Shown: piece by piece, positions 47,288 through 55,717 of the stretch
Position numbering within the stretch: the first letter of the stretch is position 1
How the letters are laid out: the number at the start of each line of letters is the position of its first letter
NCBI GenBank assembly: GCA_038961845.1
Contig: CP152408.1
Span: 3,720,001 to 3,784,000, forward strand
Reading direction: 5' to 3'
Length of the DNA: 64,000 bases
Source: Xylophilus sp. GW821-FHT01B05
Lineage (GTDB): Bacteria; Pseudomonadota; Gammaproteobacteria; Burkholderiales; Burkholderiaceae_C
Translations under genes and position numbers: made by a program
The notes under the pieces: generated by a model
Seen by the model: only the letters and a program-made list of their open reading frames with translations
Database searches by the model: none
What the model was told of the DNA's origin: nothing

Positions 47288-47569
47288 TCAGCGCCCAGAC
47301 ACCATCAGCGCGAGCGACGGAACCTTGGCCTCGGAACGTTGCATGCGCACAGCACCGCTCCCTTGGTCAGCGCTTTCGCCGTCACTCTCATCATCGGCAT
47401 CCAACCCATCGACGCGGACCAATGGGATCTGCGCACGGCGGGCTTCCTGCGCCTCGCCCGAAAGCCCGCTGAGTTCAGCAAGCGTCACAGGACGAACGCG
47501 GTGCAGTTCGTAGGCCACCAGTGCCAGCAGGCAGGTGATCGCGGTCAGGAGAATATTGGTGTATTTCAT
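47288..47569 (-). CDS. hypothetical membrane-anchored protein (93 aa)
   Basis: The frame starts MKYTNILLTAITCLLALVAY, a single hydrophobic segment suited to a signal anchor. A soluble, acidic tail follows (VRVDGLDADDESDGESADQG). No SD is obvious before the ATG and no family is recognised. It lies between the small basic ORF and tRNA-Val. Plausible as a real gene because of the clean N-terminal topology, but unproven. Confidence 0.45.
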   Translation of the reverse strand: MKYTNILLTAITCLLALVAYELHRVRPVTLAELSGLSGEAQEARRAQIPLVRVDGLDADDESDGESADQGSGAVRMQRSEAKVPSLALMVSGR

Positions 47570-47606
47570 CCAGGCAGACAGGCTATGGACGGGGCCCGAT
47601 AACGCA

Positions 47607-47648
47607 AAAGCCGCTTCAAGTTCCCCGGAGGTTCCCTGAAGCGGCTTT
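47607..47648 (-). terminator. intrinsic terminator of tRNA-Val
   Basis: On the minus strand AAAGCCGCTTCA, an 18-nt loop, then TGAAGCGGCTTT ending in TTTTGCG. It begins 6 bp past the tRNA 3' end. Confidence 0.85.
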
Positions 47649-47654
47649 CTGTAT

Positions 47655-47731
47655 TGGTAGGCGCGATTGGACTCGAACCAACGACCCCCACCATGTCAAG
47701 GTGGTGCTCTAACCAGCTGAGCTACGCGCCT
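47655..47731 (-). tRNA. tRNA-Val (anticodon GAC)
   Basis: 77 nt including encoded CCA (47655-47657 on the plus strand as tgg). The acceptor stem is AGGCGCG with CGCGCCT, followed by discriminator A. The D-arm GCTCAGCTGGTTAGAGC, anticodon loop TTGACAT with stem CCACC/GGTGG and T-arm TTCGAGT are all regular. Confidence 0.98.
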
Positions 47732-47749
47732 AAGTCGTCGAAAGATGAA

Positions 47750-47758
47750 ATTATAGCA
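47750..47758 (-). promoter_or_regulatory. extended -10 promoter of tRNA-Val
   Basis: TGCTATAAT on the minus strand is a perfect extended -10, 19 bp upstream of the tRNA 5' end. No -35 match is needed or seen. Confidence 0.7.
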
Positions 47759-47806
47759 GGAGAAATAAGCGCTTCTGCCTTCACGCAGTGAAAGAGCGCA
47801 ATATCT

Positions 47807-50023
47807 TCACCTGCGCCGCGCCCATCGCACCCCCGATACCGCCGCCACGATGGCCAGCACCTTCTGCAGCCGGCCTGAGTCCGCGACCTCCACCGTGAAG
47901 GTCATCCACGCAGTGCCCTTGATTGATTGGGTCTGCACTCCCACTACATTGGTCTTCTCGCGTGCAAACACGTCCGAGATGTCGCGCAACAGGCCTTGGC
48001 GATCGCTGGCCTCAACAGTGACATCAACTGGATAGACCTCCCCCGACTCCTTCTTGGGCAGGCCCCACTCGACCTCAATCACGCGCTCGGCGCCGCGCGC
48101 CGCCATCTCGCGGAAGTTGCTGCAGTCGGCGCGGTGGACGCTGACGCCCTTGCCGCGCGTAATAAAGCCGCGGATGTCATCCGGCGGCGCAGGCTTGCAG
48201 CACTTGGCCAACTGGGTCAGCAACGAATCAAGCCCCACCACCAGCACCCCGCCCTTGGGCGTGTTGTCACCGCTGCGGGATTTCTTCAACAGCAGGTAGT
48301 CGTCAGGCTCCAGCACGGGCTCTGGCGGGCGCAACAAGGTCTCTATGTTGCGTAGCGAGTACTCATCCTTGCCGACGGCCTCAAAGAGGTCGTCCGATGC
48401 CTTGAAGCCCAGCCGCTCGGCCAAGTCGTCCAGCTTCATGGCCGTGCGGCCTTCGCGCTGCAGCAGCTTTTCGACCGATTCGCGGCCACGCGCGACGTTC
48501 TCGTGGGCGATCTGCGCATTGAACCAGGCCCGCACTTTGGCCTTGGCACGGTGGCTGGTCAGGTAGCCCAGGCCAGCATTGAGCCAGTCGCGCGACGGGC
48601 CGCCCTCCTTGGCCACGGTGATCTCGACCGTCTGGCCGTTCTGCAACACGGTATTGAGCGGCACCATGACGCCATCCAGGCGCGCGCCGCGACAGCGGTG
48701 ACCAACGCTGGTGTGCACCGTATAGGCAAAGTCAATCGGCGTCGCGCCCTGGGGCAGCTCCACGACAGCGGCATCGGGTGTCAGCACATAAATGCAGTCC
48801 TGGAACAAACCTTTGCCCTGCTGACCGCCCGCCAGATCGCGCTCCCATGCCAGCAATTGCCGCAACACGGCGATCTTGGCGTCGTAGTCGCTGCTGGCAG
48901 AAACCCCTGCATAGCCCTTCTGGCCCGCTTCCTTGTAGGCCCAGTGCGCGGCCACGCCATGCTCGGCATGGTCGTGCATGGCCTGGGTGCGAACCTGGAT
49001 CTCGATCGGCCGCCCGGCGTCATCACGAACCACGGTATGCAACGACTGATAGCCATTGGGCTTGGGCTTGGCTATGTAGTCATCGAACTCCTCCACGATG
49101 GGCTGGAAGCGCTCATGCACCCAGCTCAAGGCCGCATAGCAGTCCTTCACCGTAGGCACGATGACGCGCAGGGCGCGGATATCGAACACCTGGTCGAAGC
49201 CGAGCGACTTGCCCCGCATCTTGCGCACGATGCTGTAGATATGTTTGGGCCGCCCCTGCACGGTGGCGCCAATGCTGCGTTGGCGCAATTCGGCCTCCAG
49301 GCCACCACGCAGTTGCTCCATGGAAAGCTCGCGTTCCGCGCGCTTCTCGTCCAGCAGGCGCGCGACTTCGCGATAGGTGTCAGGCTCCAGGAAGCGAAAG
49401 GCGAGGTCTTCCATTTCCCACTTGATCTGCCAGATGCCCAGGCGATTGGCCAGCGGGGCAAAGACATGCAGCGACTCGCGCGCCAAGCTGGGCAGCATGG
49501 GCACTCTGGTCGCTGCGCAATAACGCAGGGTTTCCAGACGCGATGCCAGACGCAGCAGCACCACGCGCAGATCACGCGAGAAGGCGAGCAGCATCTTGCG
49601 CACGTTCTCGGTCTGCAGGGCCGGATCATCGACCAATTGCGCGGAGGATGCCGCCCCGCGCGCCTGGCGCTGGACATGGATCAGGCGGTTGGTCTCCATC
49701 GCCAATGCCGCGTACTCATCGCCGAAAGCACGCGCGATGGTTTCCTGCGGACGCGCCAGGTGCTCGCAGGCATGCACCAGGTAGTTGGCGGCGCGCATCG
49801 CCTCGGAGCCGCCAATGCCCAGCAAGATGTCGGAGACGTTGTCAGCGTGGGCCAGCGTGTTCTGGCCCGAATCCAGCGTTTCGCTTGCCAGGAAAGGCTC
49901 GGCAAAGGCGCGCGCCCGCGCCAGGGCCTGCTTCTGCTCGGGCAATGCATTCGCCGTTGCCACAATGAGATCGGACACCGCCTCTGCAGCAGCGCCTGCC
50001 GGAGGGCCAAGCAGGCTCTTCAT
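47807..50023 (-). CDS. relA: RelA-type (p)ppGpp synthetase
   Basis: RelA makes (p)ppGpp on ribosomes stalled by uncharged tRNA. The 738-residue protein has an N-terminal pseudo-hydrolase domain: the HD dyad is absent (LVHACEHLARPQETIARAFG). The synthetase domain follows: RPKHIYSIVRKMRGKSLGFD, FDIRALRVIVPTVKDCYAAL and EIQVRTQAMHDHAEHGVAAH. EFDD at 312-315 is the acidic ExDD form of monofunctional RelA, where bifunctional SpoT enzymes carry RxKD. The TGS domain (YVLTPDAAVVELPQGATPID) and C-terminal ACT domain (DVTVEASDRQGLLRDISDVF) are present. Its start overlaps the upstream hydrolase by 4 bp. Confidence 0.94.
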   Translation of the reverse strand: MKSLLGPPAGAAAEAVSDLIVATANALPEQKQALARARAFAEPFLASETLDSGQNTLAHADNVSDILLGIGGSEAMRAANYLVHACEHLARPQETIARAFGDEYAALAMETNRLIHVQRQARGAASSAQLVDDPALQTENVRKMLLAFSRDLRVVLLRLASRLETLRYCAATRVPMLPSLARESLHVFAPLANRLGIWQIKWEMEDLAFRFLEPDTYREVARLLDEKRAERELSMEQLRGGLEAELRQRSIGATVQGRPKHIYSIVRKMRGKSLGFDQVFDIRALRVIVPTVKDCYAALSWVHERFQPIVEEFDDYIAKPKPNGYQSLHTVVRDDAGRPIEIQVRTQAMHDHAEHGVAAHWAYKEAGQKGYAGVSASSDYDAKIAVLRQLLAWERDLAGGQQGKGLFQDCIYVLTPDAAVVELPQGATPIDFAYTVHTSVGHRCRGARLDGVMVPLNTVLQNGQTVEITVAKEGGPSRDWLNAGLGYLTSHRAKAKVRAWFNAQIAHENVARGRESVEKLLQREGRTAMKLDDLAERLGFKASDDLFEAVGKDEYSLRNIETLLRPPEPVLEPDDYLLLKKSRSGDNTPKGGVLVVGLDSLLTQLAKCCKPAPPDDIRGFITRGKGVSVHRADCSNFREMAARGAERVIEVEWGLPKKESGEVYPVDVTVEASDRQGLLRDISDVFAREKTNVVGVQTQSIKGTAWMTFTVEVADSGRLQKVLAIVAAVSGVRWARRR

Positions 50024-50973
50024 ACGGAGCGCAGCAGGAAGTCTGTGACCGCCTGCACCTGCGGTGCCGCCACCAGGGTCGGGGCATGGCCGACGCCTGC
50101 AAACTCCACCAGGCGCGCCTGCGGCCCCCGGCCGGTCATGGCCTGCGCCGTAGCCGCCGCGAGCAGGTCCGAATCGGCGCCGCGCAAGAGCAAGGTTTCG
50201 GCGCGGATATGGTCATAGAGCGCCCACAGCACCGCTTCGGACTGCACGGCGCTTTCTTGCGTCATGCCGCGAAAAGGCACCGCAATGGCGGGGTCGTAGT
50301 GCAGCATCAGCCCGGCAGACGGATCTGCCGCGTCCGCTGGCACCACCATGGGCCGCGACAGCGCCAGCCACTCTTCCGTACTGTGCGGACCAAAGCTCAG
50401 CGACAGCAAGCGCAGCGCCTCAGCCGCCTGCTCCAGGGTGCCAAAACGAACCGGCTGACCCAGGTACTGGCCAATGCGCTGCAAAGCCTGCCACTGGATC
50501 ACAGGACCGACGTCATTGAGTACCAGCCTGCGCACCGGCAAGGGTAGCGGCAGGCCAGGTTGCCCGCACAACGCCATGCCGATCAGACCACCCATGCTGG
50601 TTCCCACCCAATCCAAGGTCTCGACCGGCGACTGCGCATGCAACTGCGCGAGCAGCGCCAGCATGTCGGCGGCATACAGCGGCACGGCGTAACCCTCAGG
50701 GTCTTGCAGCCAATCGCTGCGCCCGCGGCCCACCACATCAGGACACACCACGCGCATGTACGGCGCCAAAGCGCGTGCCAGCACGTCGAAATCCCGGCCT
50801 TGCCGCGACAGCCCATGTACGCACACCACGACGTGTGGATGCCGGGGATTGCCAGTCGCATTCCATTCCCAGTAGGCCATGCGGTGGCTGCCGTCGTGCG
50901 GCGTGGCGCCACGAGGCGCCCCTGCGGCACTGGGGCACGAGACGAATTTCAGCTGAGGTTCAAAGGTATGCAT
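50020..50973 (-). CDS. alpha/beta-fold hydrolase
   Basis: A 317-residue alpha/beta hydrolase. The oxyanion region is VVCVHGLSRQGRDFDVLARA, and the nucleophile S126 sits in WVGTSMGGLIGMAL. The acid is probably in LLLRGADSDLLAAATAQ, and the catalytic histidine in EFAGVGHAPTL. No signal peptide is seen; the first 30 residues are polar and may start later (for example at MAYWEWN). It overlaps relA by 4 bp and is probably translated with it, an order common in Comamonadaceae. The substrate is unknown. Confidence 0.8.
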   Translation of the reverse strand: MHTFEPQLKFVSCPSAAGAPRGATPHDGSHRMAYWEWNATGNPRHPHVVVCVHGLSRQGRDFDVLARALAPYMRVVCPDVVGRGRSDWLQDPEGYAVPLYAADMLALLAQLHAQSPVETLDWVGTSMGGLIGMALCGQPGLPLPLPVRRLVLNDVGPVIQWQALQRIGQYLGQPVRFGTLEQAAEALRLLSLSFGPHSTEEWLALSRPMVVPADAADPSAGLMLHYDPAIAVPFRGMTQESAVQSEAVLWALYDHIRAETLLLRGADSDLLAAATAQAMTGRGPQARLVEFAGVGHAPTLVAAPQVQAVTDFLLRSV

Positions 50974-51069
50974 CGCGGATCAAGAGACGGCCGCCCCTGC
51001 TGCGACGCCGCAGCGAGCAGGACCTGCGTGGCATCCTAATTCATCCAGCAAAACACCCACGCCCCACAA

Positions 51070-51103
51070 AAGAAAGCCGCGGGTCATGCCTATGACCCGC
51101 GGC
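51070..51103 (-). terminator. intrinsic terminator of the SIMPL-domain gene
   Basis: GCCGCGGGTCAT (51076-51087) pairs perfectly with ATGACCCGCGGC (51092-51103) around 4 nt. On the minus strand it is followed by TTTCTTTTG. It starts 39 bp past the gene's stop. Confidence 0.88.
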
Positions 51104-51141
51104 CTCGGAGCCAGACTGCTGCAACGGCAGGCAGCCGGGGA

Positions 51142-51846
51142 CTACTGCAGTTGGATCGAACCCGAGACGTTGACGGTCACCGTGCTCTTGCCTGCTTCGA
51201 CCGGCACCGCCGAGTCAGCCTCCATGGACTTGGCGGCCATGGCCATCATGCGCGGGCGCGGCATCGGAGAAGAGTCGCTTGAATTCACCGACACTTCGCG
51301 CAGCGTGTAGTTGCCAAAGCCGAAGCCCCGCGCCAACGTGGTCGCCTTCGCCTTGAAGTTCTCTATGGCACGCATCTGCACTTCGGACTCGGCCTTCACC
51401 CGCTGCTCGCGGCTCAGGCCAAAACCGACACGGCCCAGCGTCAGGGTATTGATGCGCCCTGCGGTTGAAGTGATGCGGTCGAAATCCCGCCCTTCCAGCA
51501 CCAGCTCAGCCGTACCCTGCCAGCTTGCAATGCGCCCCTCCTTGCCGTAACGCGGGCTCAGGCTGAAGTTGCCGGTCTGCACATCCATCTGCCCCGGACG
51601 TGCCTCGCTGCGTGCCAGCCCCAGCGCGGCATCCAGGGCGGTCTTGAGCTGCGCCTGCACGGCCGCAGGATTGGCCCCCTCCTTGGTGGTCGAAAGCACC
51701 ATGCTGAGCATGTCCTGCTGCACTTCGGCCTGTGCGTCGGCGCTCAGTTGCACAACATTCTGTGGCGGCGGCAGCGTCTGGGAGAACGCGTAGGAAGAGC
51801 AAGCCAGTAGGGCTGCCAGGGCAGTCAATCGACGGATAGTGATCAT
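51142..51846 (-). CDS. SIMPL domain-containing periplasmic protein
   Basis: A 234-residue protein with a signal peptide (MITIRRLTALAALLACSSYA, cleavage near residue 22). The SIMPL (DUF541) domain covers most of the mature chain: VQLSADAQAEVQQDMLSMVL, DVQTGNFSLSPRYGKEGRIA, AELVLEGRDFDRITSTAGRI and LTLGRVGFGLSREQRVKAES. The C-terminal VPVEAGKSTVTVNVSGSIQL is typical. Relatives such as YggE are linked to oxidative or membrane stress; the mechanism is unknown. The ATG at 51846 starts the signal peptide; the 79 extra upstream codons are discarded. It is divergent from ompR. Confidence 0.85.
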   Translation of the reverse strand: MITIRRLTALAALLACSSYAFSQTLPPPQNVVQLSADAQAEVQQDMLSMVLSTTKEGANPAAVQAQLKTALDAALGLARSEARPGQMDVQTGNFSLSPRYGKEGRIASWQGTAELVLEGRDFDRITSTAGRINTLTLGRVGFGLSREQRVKAESEVQMRAIENFKAKATTLARGFGFGNYTLREVSVNSSDSSPMPRPRMMAMAAKSMEADSAVPVEAGKSTVTVNVSGSIQLQ

Positions 51847-51942
51847 TGAAACTCCGGTTTGGATGGACAAAAAGCGTGTCAAGGCCGTCTTTGGGACGAT
51901 ATTGCCGGGCGCACCGCAACTTCTTGCGCCACGCCGCAAGAC

Positions 51943-52009
51943 TTGTAACATTGGGTCAAAAAAAGCCCCTTGGTCCGGTTTTACGGCCACAAAATGGCCG
52001 CTGTTACAA
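51943..52009. promoter_or_regulatory. TTGTAACA / TGTTACAA inverted pair in the SIMPL-ompR intergenic region
   Basis: TTGTAACA (51943-51950) and TGTTACAA (52002-52009) are exact complements 51 bp apart, resembling the GTTACA half-sites of OmpR. Between them CGGCCA/TGGCCG (51984-52000) forms a small hairpin. The right copy lies 16 bp before the ompR start. Autoregulation by OmpR is inference. Confidence 0.4.
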
Positions 52010-52024
52010 ATTCCTGGAATGCCC

Positions 52025-52756
52025 ATGACCCAAGCTGCAGCCCGTACCGACAAGATTCTGGTGGTCGACGACGACGCGCGCATCCGTGACCTGCTGCGCC
52101 GCTACCTCACCCAAGAAGGCTTCGAAGTCATGGTCGCGGAAGATGGCAAGGCGCTCAACCGCATCCTGCTGCGCGACACCGTTGACCTGATCGTGCTCGA
52201 TCTGATGATGCCCGGTGAGGATGGCCTGTCCATCTGCCGGCGGCTGCGTGCGGCCAACGACCGTACGCCCATCATCATGCTCACCGCCAAGGGCGAGGAC
52301 GTGGACCGCATCGTCGGCCTGGAAGTCGGTGCCGACGACTACCTCGGCAAGCCCTTCAACCCGCGCGAACTGCTGGCCCGTATCCACGCCGTACTGCGCC
52401 GCCGTCCGCCGCAAGAGGCGCCAGGCGCCCCTTCGGGCGACAACGAGGTGGTGAACTTCGGCCCCTTCACCTTCGACCTGGGCACGCGCGCGCTGCAAAA
52501 GAGTGGCGAAGAGCTGCCCCTGACCACTGGCGAGTTCGCCATGCTCAAGGCCTTGGTGCGCCATCCGCGCCAGCCACTGTCGCGTGAGAAGCTGGCCCTG
52601 CTGGCGCGTGGCCGTGAGTTCGAGCCCTTTGACCGCAGCCTGGACGTGCAGGTGTCGCGCCTACGCAAACTCGTGGAGATCGATGCCGCTGCGCCGCGCT
52701 ACATCCAGACCGTGTGGGGCGTGGGCTATGTCTTCGTACCGGACGGAGCGGGCTGA
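52025..52756 (+). CDS. ompR: OmpR-family response regulator
   Basis: A 243-residue DNA-binding response regulator. The receiver domain has the acidic pocket ILVVDDDARIRDLLRRYLTQ and phospho-acceptor D59 in DLIVLDLMMPGEDGLSICRR, with the switch Thr in PIIMLTAKGEDVDR and Lys in DDYLGKPFNPREL. The winged-helix domain (LTTGEFAMLKALVRHPRQPL, FDRSLDVQVSRLRKLVEIDA) ends with the usual YVFVP. Gly replaces the common Pro before the conserved Lys. The start at 52025 (MTQAAARTDK) is chosen; an in-frame ATG at 52019 adds two residues. The cognate kinase follows after 81 bp. Confidence 0.93.
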   Translation: MTQAAARTDKILVVDDDARIRDLLRRYLTQEGFEVMVAEDGKALNRILLRDTVDLIVLDLMMPGEDGLSICRRLRAANDRTPIIMLTAKGEDVDRIVGLEVGADDYLGKPFNPRELLARIHAVLRRRPPQEAPGAPSGDNEVVNFGPFTFDLGTRALQKSGEELPLTTGEFAMLKALVRHPRQPLSREKLALLARGREFEPFDRSLDVQVSRLRKLVEIDAAAPRYIQTVWGVGYVFVPDGAG

Positions 52757-52837
52757 TAGAGGAACTGCGGCCTTGATCGCCGCGCCGCCCTGCTGCTGCC
52801 ATTCCCTGCCGCCTTTAGGATGCAGGGTATTTGCGCC

Positions 52838-54328
52838 ATGGCAGTGATCCCCACCGATCTGTCCCAGACCAAGGAGCTCCTGCCGCGCGATGCGGACGGC
52901 GCGCCGGAAGAGGCACGGCCGCCGCGGCTGGGACTGAACCTGTTCTGGCGCACCTTCTTCCTGCTGGCCATCTTGCTTGTCGGCAGCATCCTGGCTTGGC
53001 TGCAAACCCTGCGCGCGTTGGAGTTCGAGCCGCGTGCGCTGCACACGGCGCAGCAGATCGCATCCCTGGTCAACCTGAGCCGCGCCGCGTTGATCCACGC
53101 CGATGCCATCGCGCGCGTATCGCTGATCAAGACCATGGCCGACCAGGAAGGCGTGCGCATCCTGCCGCGCGAACCTGGCGACACCTTCGAACCACTGGAG
53201 AACAGCGCCCTTGGCCGTCGCATGACGGACGAGCTGGTGGAGCGCCTGGGCCGGGGCACGGTTATTGCCAAGTCGGTCAACGGCGAGGAAGGCCTGTGGG
53301 TCGGCTTTGCCATCAACGGCGACTCCAACTGGTTGCTGCTGGACCGCGCACGCTTCAGCCCTGCAGGCGGCAAGACCTGGCTGATCTGGCTGGTGACCGC
53401 TGCCGCGCTGTCGCTGGCGGGTGCTGCCGCCATTGCACGGCTGATCAACCGGCCTCTCAAACAGCTGTCGCTGGCGGCCAACCGTGTGCGCGAAGGCGAC
53501 TTCGCTGGCAGCCACCTGGACGAGCAAGCCGTGACCAGCGAGATCCGCGAGGTCAACCTGGGCTTCAACCGCATGGCGCGGCGGCTGGCGCAGCTGGAAC
53601 AGGATCGTGCCGTGATGCTGGCCGGCATTTCGCACGACCTGCGCACACCGCTGGCACGGCTGCGGCTGGAGACCGAGCTGAGCGTGGCCGACGAGGATGC
53701 GCGTGACCACATGGTCGCGGACATGGCGCAGCTCGACGCCATCATCGACAAGTTCCTGGACTACGCCCGCCCCGACCATGTCAACCTGCGGCCAGTCGTG
53801 CTGGCCGATGTGGTGGCCTCTTGCGTCTACGCGGTGGAAGACCACGACGAGCTGCAGATCCGGGTCGATGTACCCGACAGCCTGCGGGTGATGGCCGATG
53901 GCACCGAGCTGGCCCGGGTGGTATCCAACCTGATCGAGAATGCGCGCCGCTACGGCAAATCTCCGGGCCTGGACGTGGCCGAGGTCGACATAGAGGCCCA
54001 TGCCCGCGAGGAATCCGTGGTGCTGACGGTGCGCGACCATGGCCATGGCGTGCCGCCCGAAATCCTCTCGAGCCTGACCAAGCCCTTCTTCCGAGGCGAT
54101 ACCGCGCGCACCTCGGCCACCGGCGCTGGCCTGGGGCTGTCTATCGTCGACAAGACGGTACGGCGCATGGGCGGCGCCTTCACACTGAGCAATGCGCCCA
54201 CCGGCGGGCTCAATGCGCGCATCGTCCTCACACGCGCCACGGCAGATGGCACGCCGGCCCAGCCTCATCCGACGGAAAAGCGCTCGTGGCGCCCGTCCGT
54301 AGCCCGCAAGCCGCTATCTAAACAATAG
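52838..54328 (+). CDS. envZ: EnvZ-like sensor histidine kinase
   Basis: Inner-membrane partner of the preceding OmpR-type regulator (496 aa). It has a membrane segment near 43-60 ([18 protein letters not shown]), a periplasmic loop of about 115 residues and a second segment ([20 protein letters not shown]). The HAMP domain ([20 protein letters not shown]) follows. The H-box [20 protein letters not shown] has phospho-acceptor H266. The ATPase has N-box [10 protein letters not shown]1 [13 protein letters not shown] and G2 [15 protein letters not shown]. The stimulus is probably osmotic or envelope-related by analogy. The ATG at 52838 is preferred to 52820, whose SD spacing is too short. The 3' end overlaps convergent ispF by 15 bp. 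Confidence 0.92.
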   Translation: MAVIPTDLSQTKELLPRDADGAPEEARPPRLGLNLFWRTFFLLAILLVGSILAWLQTLRALEFEPRALHTAQQIASLVNLSRAALIHADAIARVSLIKTMADQEGVRILPREPGDTFEPLENSALGRRMTDELVERLGRGTVIAKSVNGEEGLWVGFAINGDSNWLLLDRARFSPAGGKTWLIWLVTAAALSLAGAAAIARLINRPLKQLSLAANRVREGDFAGSHLDEQAVTSEIREVNLGFNRMARRLAQLEQDRAVMLAGISHDLRTPLARLRLETELSVADEDARDHMVADMAQLDAIIDKFLDYARPDHVNLRPVVLADVVASCVYAVEDHDELQIRVDVPDSLRVMADGTELARVVSNLIENARRYGKSPGLDVAEVDIEAHAREESVVLTVRDHGHGVPPEILSSLTKPFFRGDTARTSATGAGLGLSIVDKTVRRMGGAFTLSNAPTGGLNARIVLTRATADGTPAQPHPTEKRSWRPSVARKPLSKQ

Positions 54329-54790
54329 CACCACTGCGCGTGCTTCCATGCTGCGGCCCTCGCCCACGGGGCCCAGCTTCTCGGCCGTCTTGGCCTTGAC
54401 GTTGACCTGACCAACCTCCAGCGCCAGCACCTGCGCAATGCGGGCGCGGATGGCCGGCATGTGGGGCATCAGCTTGGGCGCCTGGGCGATCACCGTGCTG
54501 TCGATGTTGCCGATCTGCCAGCCCTCGGCACCCACGCGGCGCGCGGCCTCGGCCAATAACACGGTGGAGTCGGCACCGCGAAAGCGCTCGTCGGTGTCGG
54601 GGAAGTGCGTGCCGATGTCGCCCAGCGCGGCCGCACCCAAGAGCGCGTCGGTGATGGCGTGCAACAACACGTCGGCGTCTGAATGGCCGAGCAGGCCCAG
54701 GCTGTGCGGGATCTCGACGCCGCCGAGTATGAGTTTGCGGCCGGCGGCCAGGGCGTGCACGTCCCAGCCTTCGCCAATGCGGATGTTCAT
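54314..54790 (-). CDS. ispF: 2-C-methyl-D-erythritol 2,4-cyclodiphosphate synthase
   Basis: IspF cyclises CDP-ME 2-phosphate with loss of CMP in the MEP pathway. The 158-residue protein has the zinc ligands D10 and H12 in [21 protein letters not shown] further zinc histidine falls within [38 protein letters not shown] and [20 protein letters not shown] are family signatures. An in-frame ATG at 54799 would add three residues. It lies 10 bp behind ispD, the usual pair, and its 3' end overlaps the convergent kinase gene. Confidence 0.97.
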   Translation of the reverse strand: MNIRIGEGWDVHALAAGRKLILGGVEIPHSLGLLGHSDADVLLHAITDALLGAAALGDIGTHFPDTDERFRGADSTVLLAEAARRVGAEGWQIGNIDSTVIAQAPKLMPHMPAIRARIAQVLALEVGQVNVKAKTAEKLGPVGEGRSMEARAVVLLFR

Positions 54791-54800
54791 GGAGTTCATT

Positions 54801-55592
54801 TCAGAAATGGGTTTTGGCGGGCAACGCAGATGCCTCGCCGCGCGGGCCGCCAAAGCGCGCCACCGTGTCGGCATGCCGCCGGCTGGCCAGCACGGCCTCG
54901 GCCAGGGCGAAATCCTCGGGCCAGGTGACCTTGAAGTTCTGCGCGCTGCCCGGCACCAGGCGCGGCTGCAGGCCCATGGCCTCGACTGCGCTTGATTCGT
55001 CGGTAACTTGGGCACCTGCATGCTGCAGCGCCTGCGACAGCAGGCCGATGCGGAACATCTGCGGCGTCTGCGCCAGCCACTTGCCGCGGCGGTCCACCGT
55101 GGCCTCGACCCGATCGGTGCTGGAGGTCTTGAGGGTGTCGGCCAGCGGCTGTGCCAGCAGGCCGCCCACCGGGTCGGTGGCGCAGGTGTCGATCAGTGCA
55201 TCGATCAGCGGCGCCGTCACCAGGCAGCGCGCAGCGTCATGCACCAGCACCCAGTCATGCGCTGCGGCGCCCTGCCCTGCCAAAGCCTGCAGGCCGTTGA
55301 CCACGCTTGCGGCCCGCGTCGCGCCACCACACGGCTGCACCTGCCAGCCACTATTCAGCGGCGCCTGGGCATCAAAAAAATGATCTTCCGGGGCCACCAC
55401 CACCACGCCGCCGGCCAACCGGCGCACGGCGGCAAAAGCCGCGAGCGTATGCAGTACCAAGGGCTGACCAGCCAGCGACCGGTACTGCTTGGGGCCTTCG
55501 CCGCCCGCACGCGCGCCAACGCCGGCGCAGGGGATCAGCGCCCAGAAACGTACGGGGGCAGCGGCGTGCGCCAAGGAATCGGGCAAGGGCAT
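54801..55592 (-). CDS. ispD: 2-C-methyl-D-erythritol 4-phosphate cytidylyltransferase
   Basis: IspD couples MEP with CTP to form CDP-ME. The 263-residue protein has the CTP-binding loop [20 protein letters not shown] followed by [36 protein letters not shown] contains the conserved HDAARP-type block with Cys for Pro. [20 protein letters not shown] sequence ([20 protein letters not shown]) and [12 protein letters not shown] are also diagnostic. A longer start at 55628 (275 aa) cannot be excluded. The product feeds directly toward ispF, encoded next. Confidence 0.95.
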   Translation of the reverse strand: MPLPDSLAHAAAPVRFWALIPCAGVGARAGGEGPKQYRSLAGQPLVLHTLAAFAAVRRLAGGVVVVAPEDHFFDAQAPLNSGWQVQPCGGATRAASVVNGLQALAGQGAAAHDWVLVHDAARCLVTAPLIDALIDTCATDPVGGLLAQPLADTLKTSSTDRVEATVDRRGKWLAQTPQMFRIGLLSQALQHAGAQVTDESSAVEAMGLQPRLVPGSAQNFKVTWPEDFALAEAVLASRRHADTVARFGGPRGEASALPAKTHF

Positions 55593-55717
55593 GGATAAAG
55601 CGCGGAGGCCAGCAGGAATGAGGGGCACATTCTAGAATCGACCCTCTACCCCCCGTCCTCGCGCCGGGGGGTGTTCCTATTTGCACGACGCTCTTGCCTA
55701 CCTCCCGGCACCTTCCC

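Noticed and set aside
55648..55672. ACCCCCC/GGGGGGT hairpin before mfd as a terminator
   Set aside because: The stem is good, but no T run follows on either strand and it lies between divergent genes, where a terminator is not needed.
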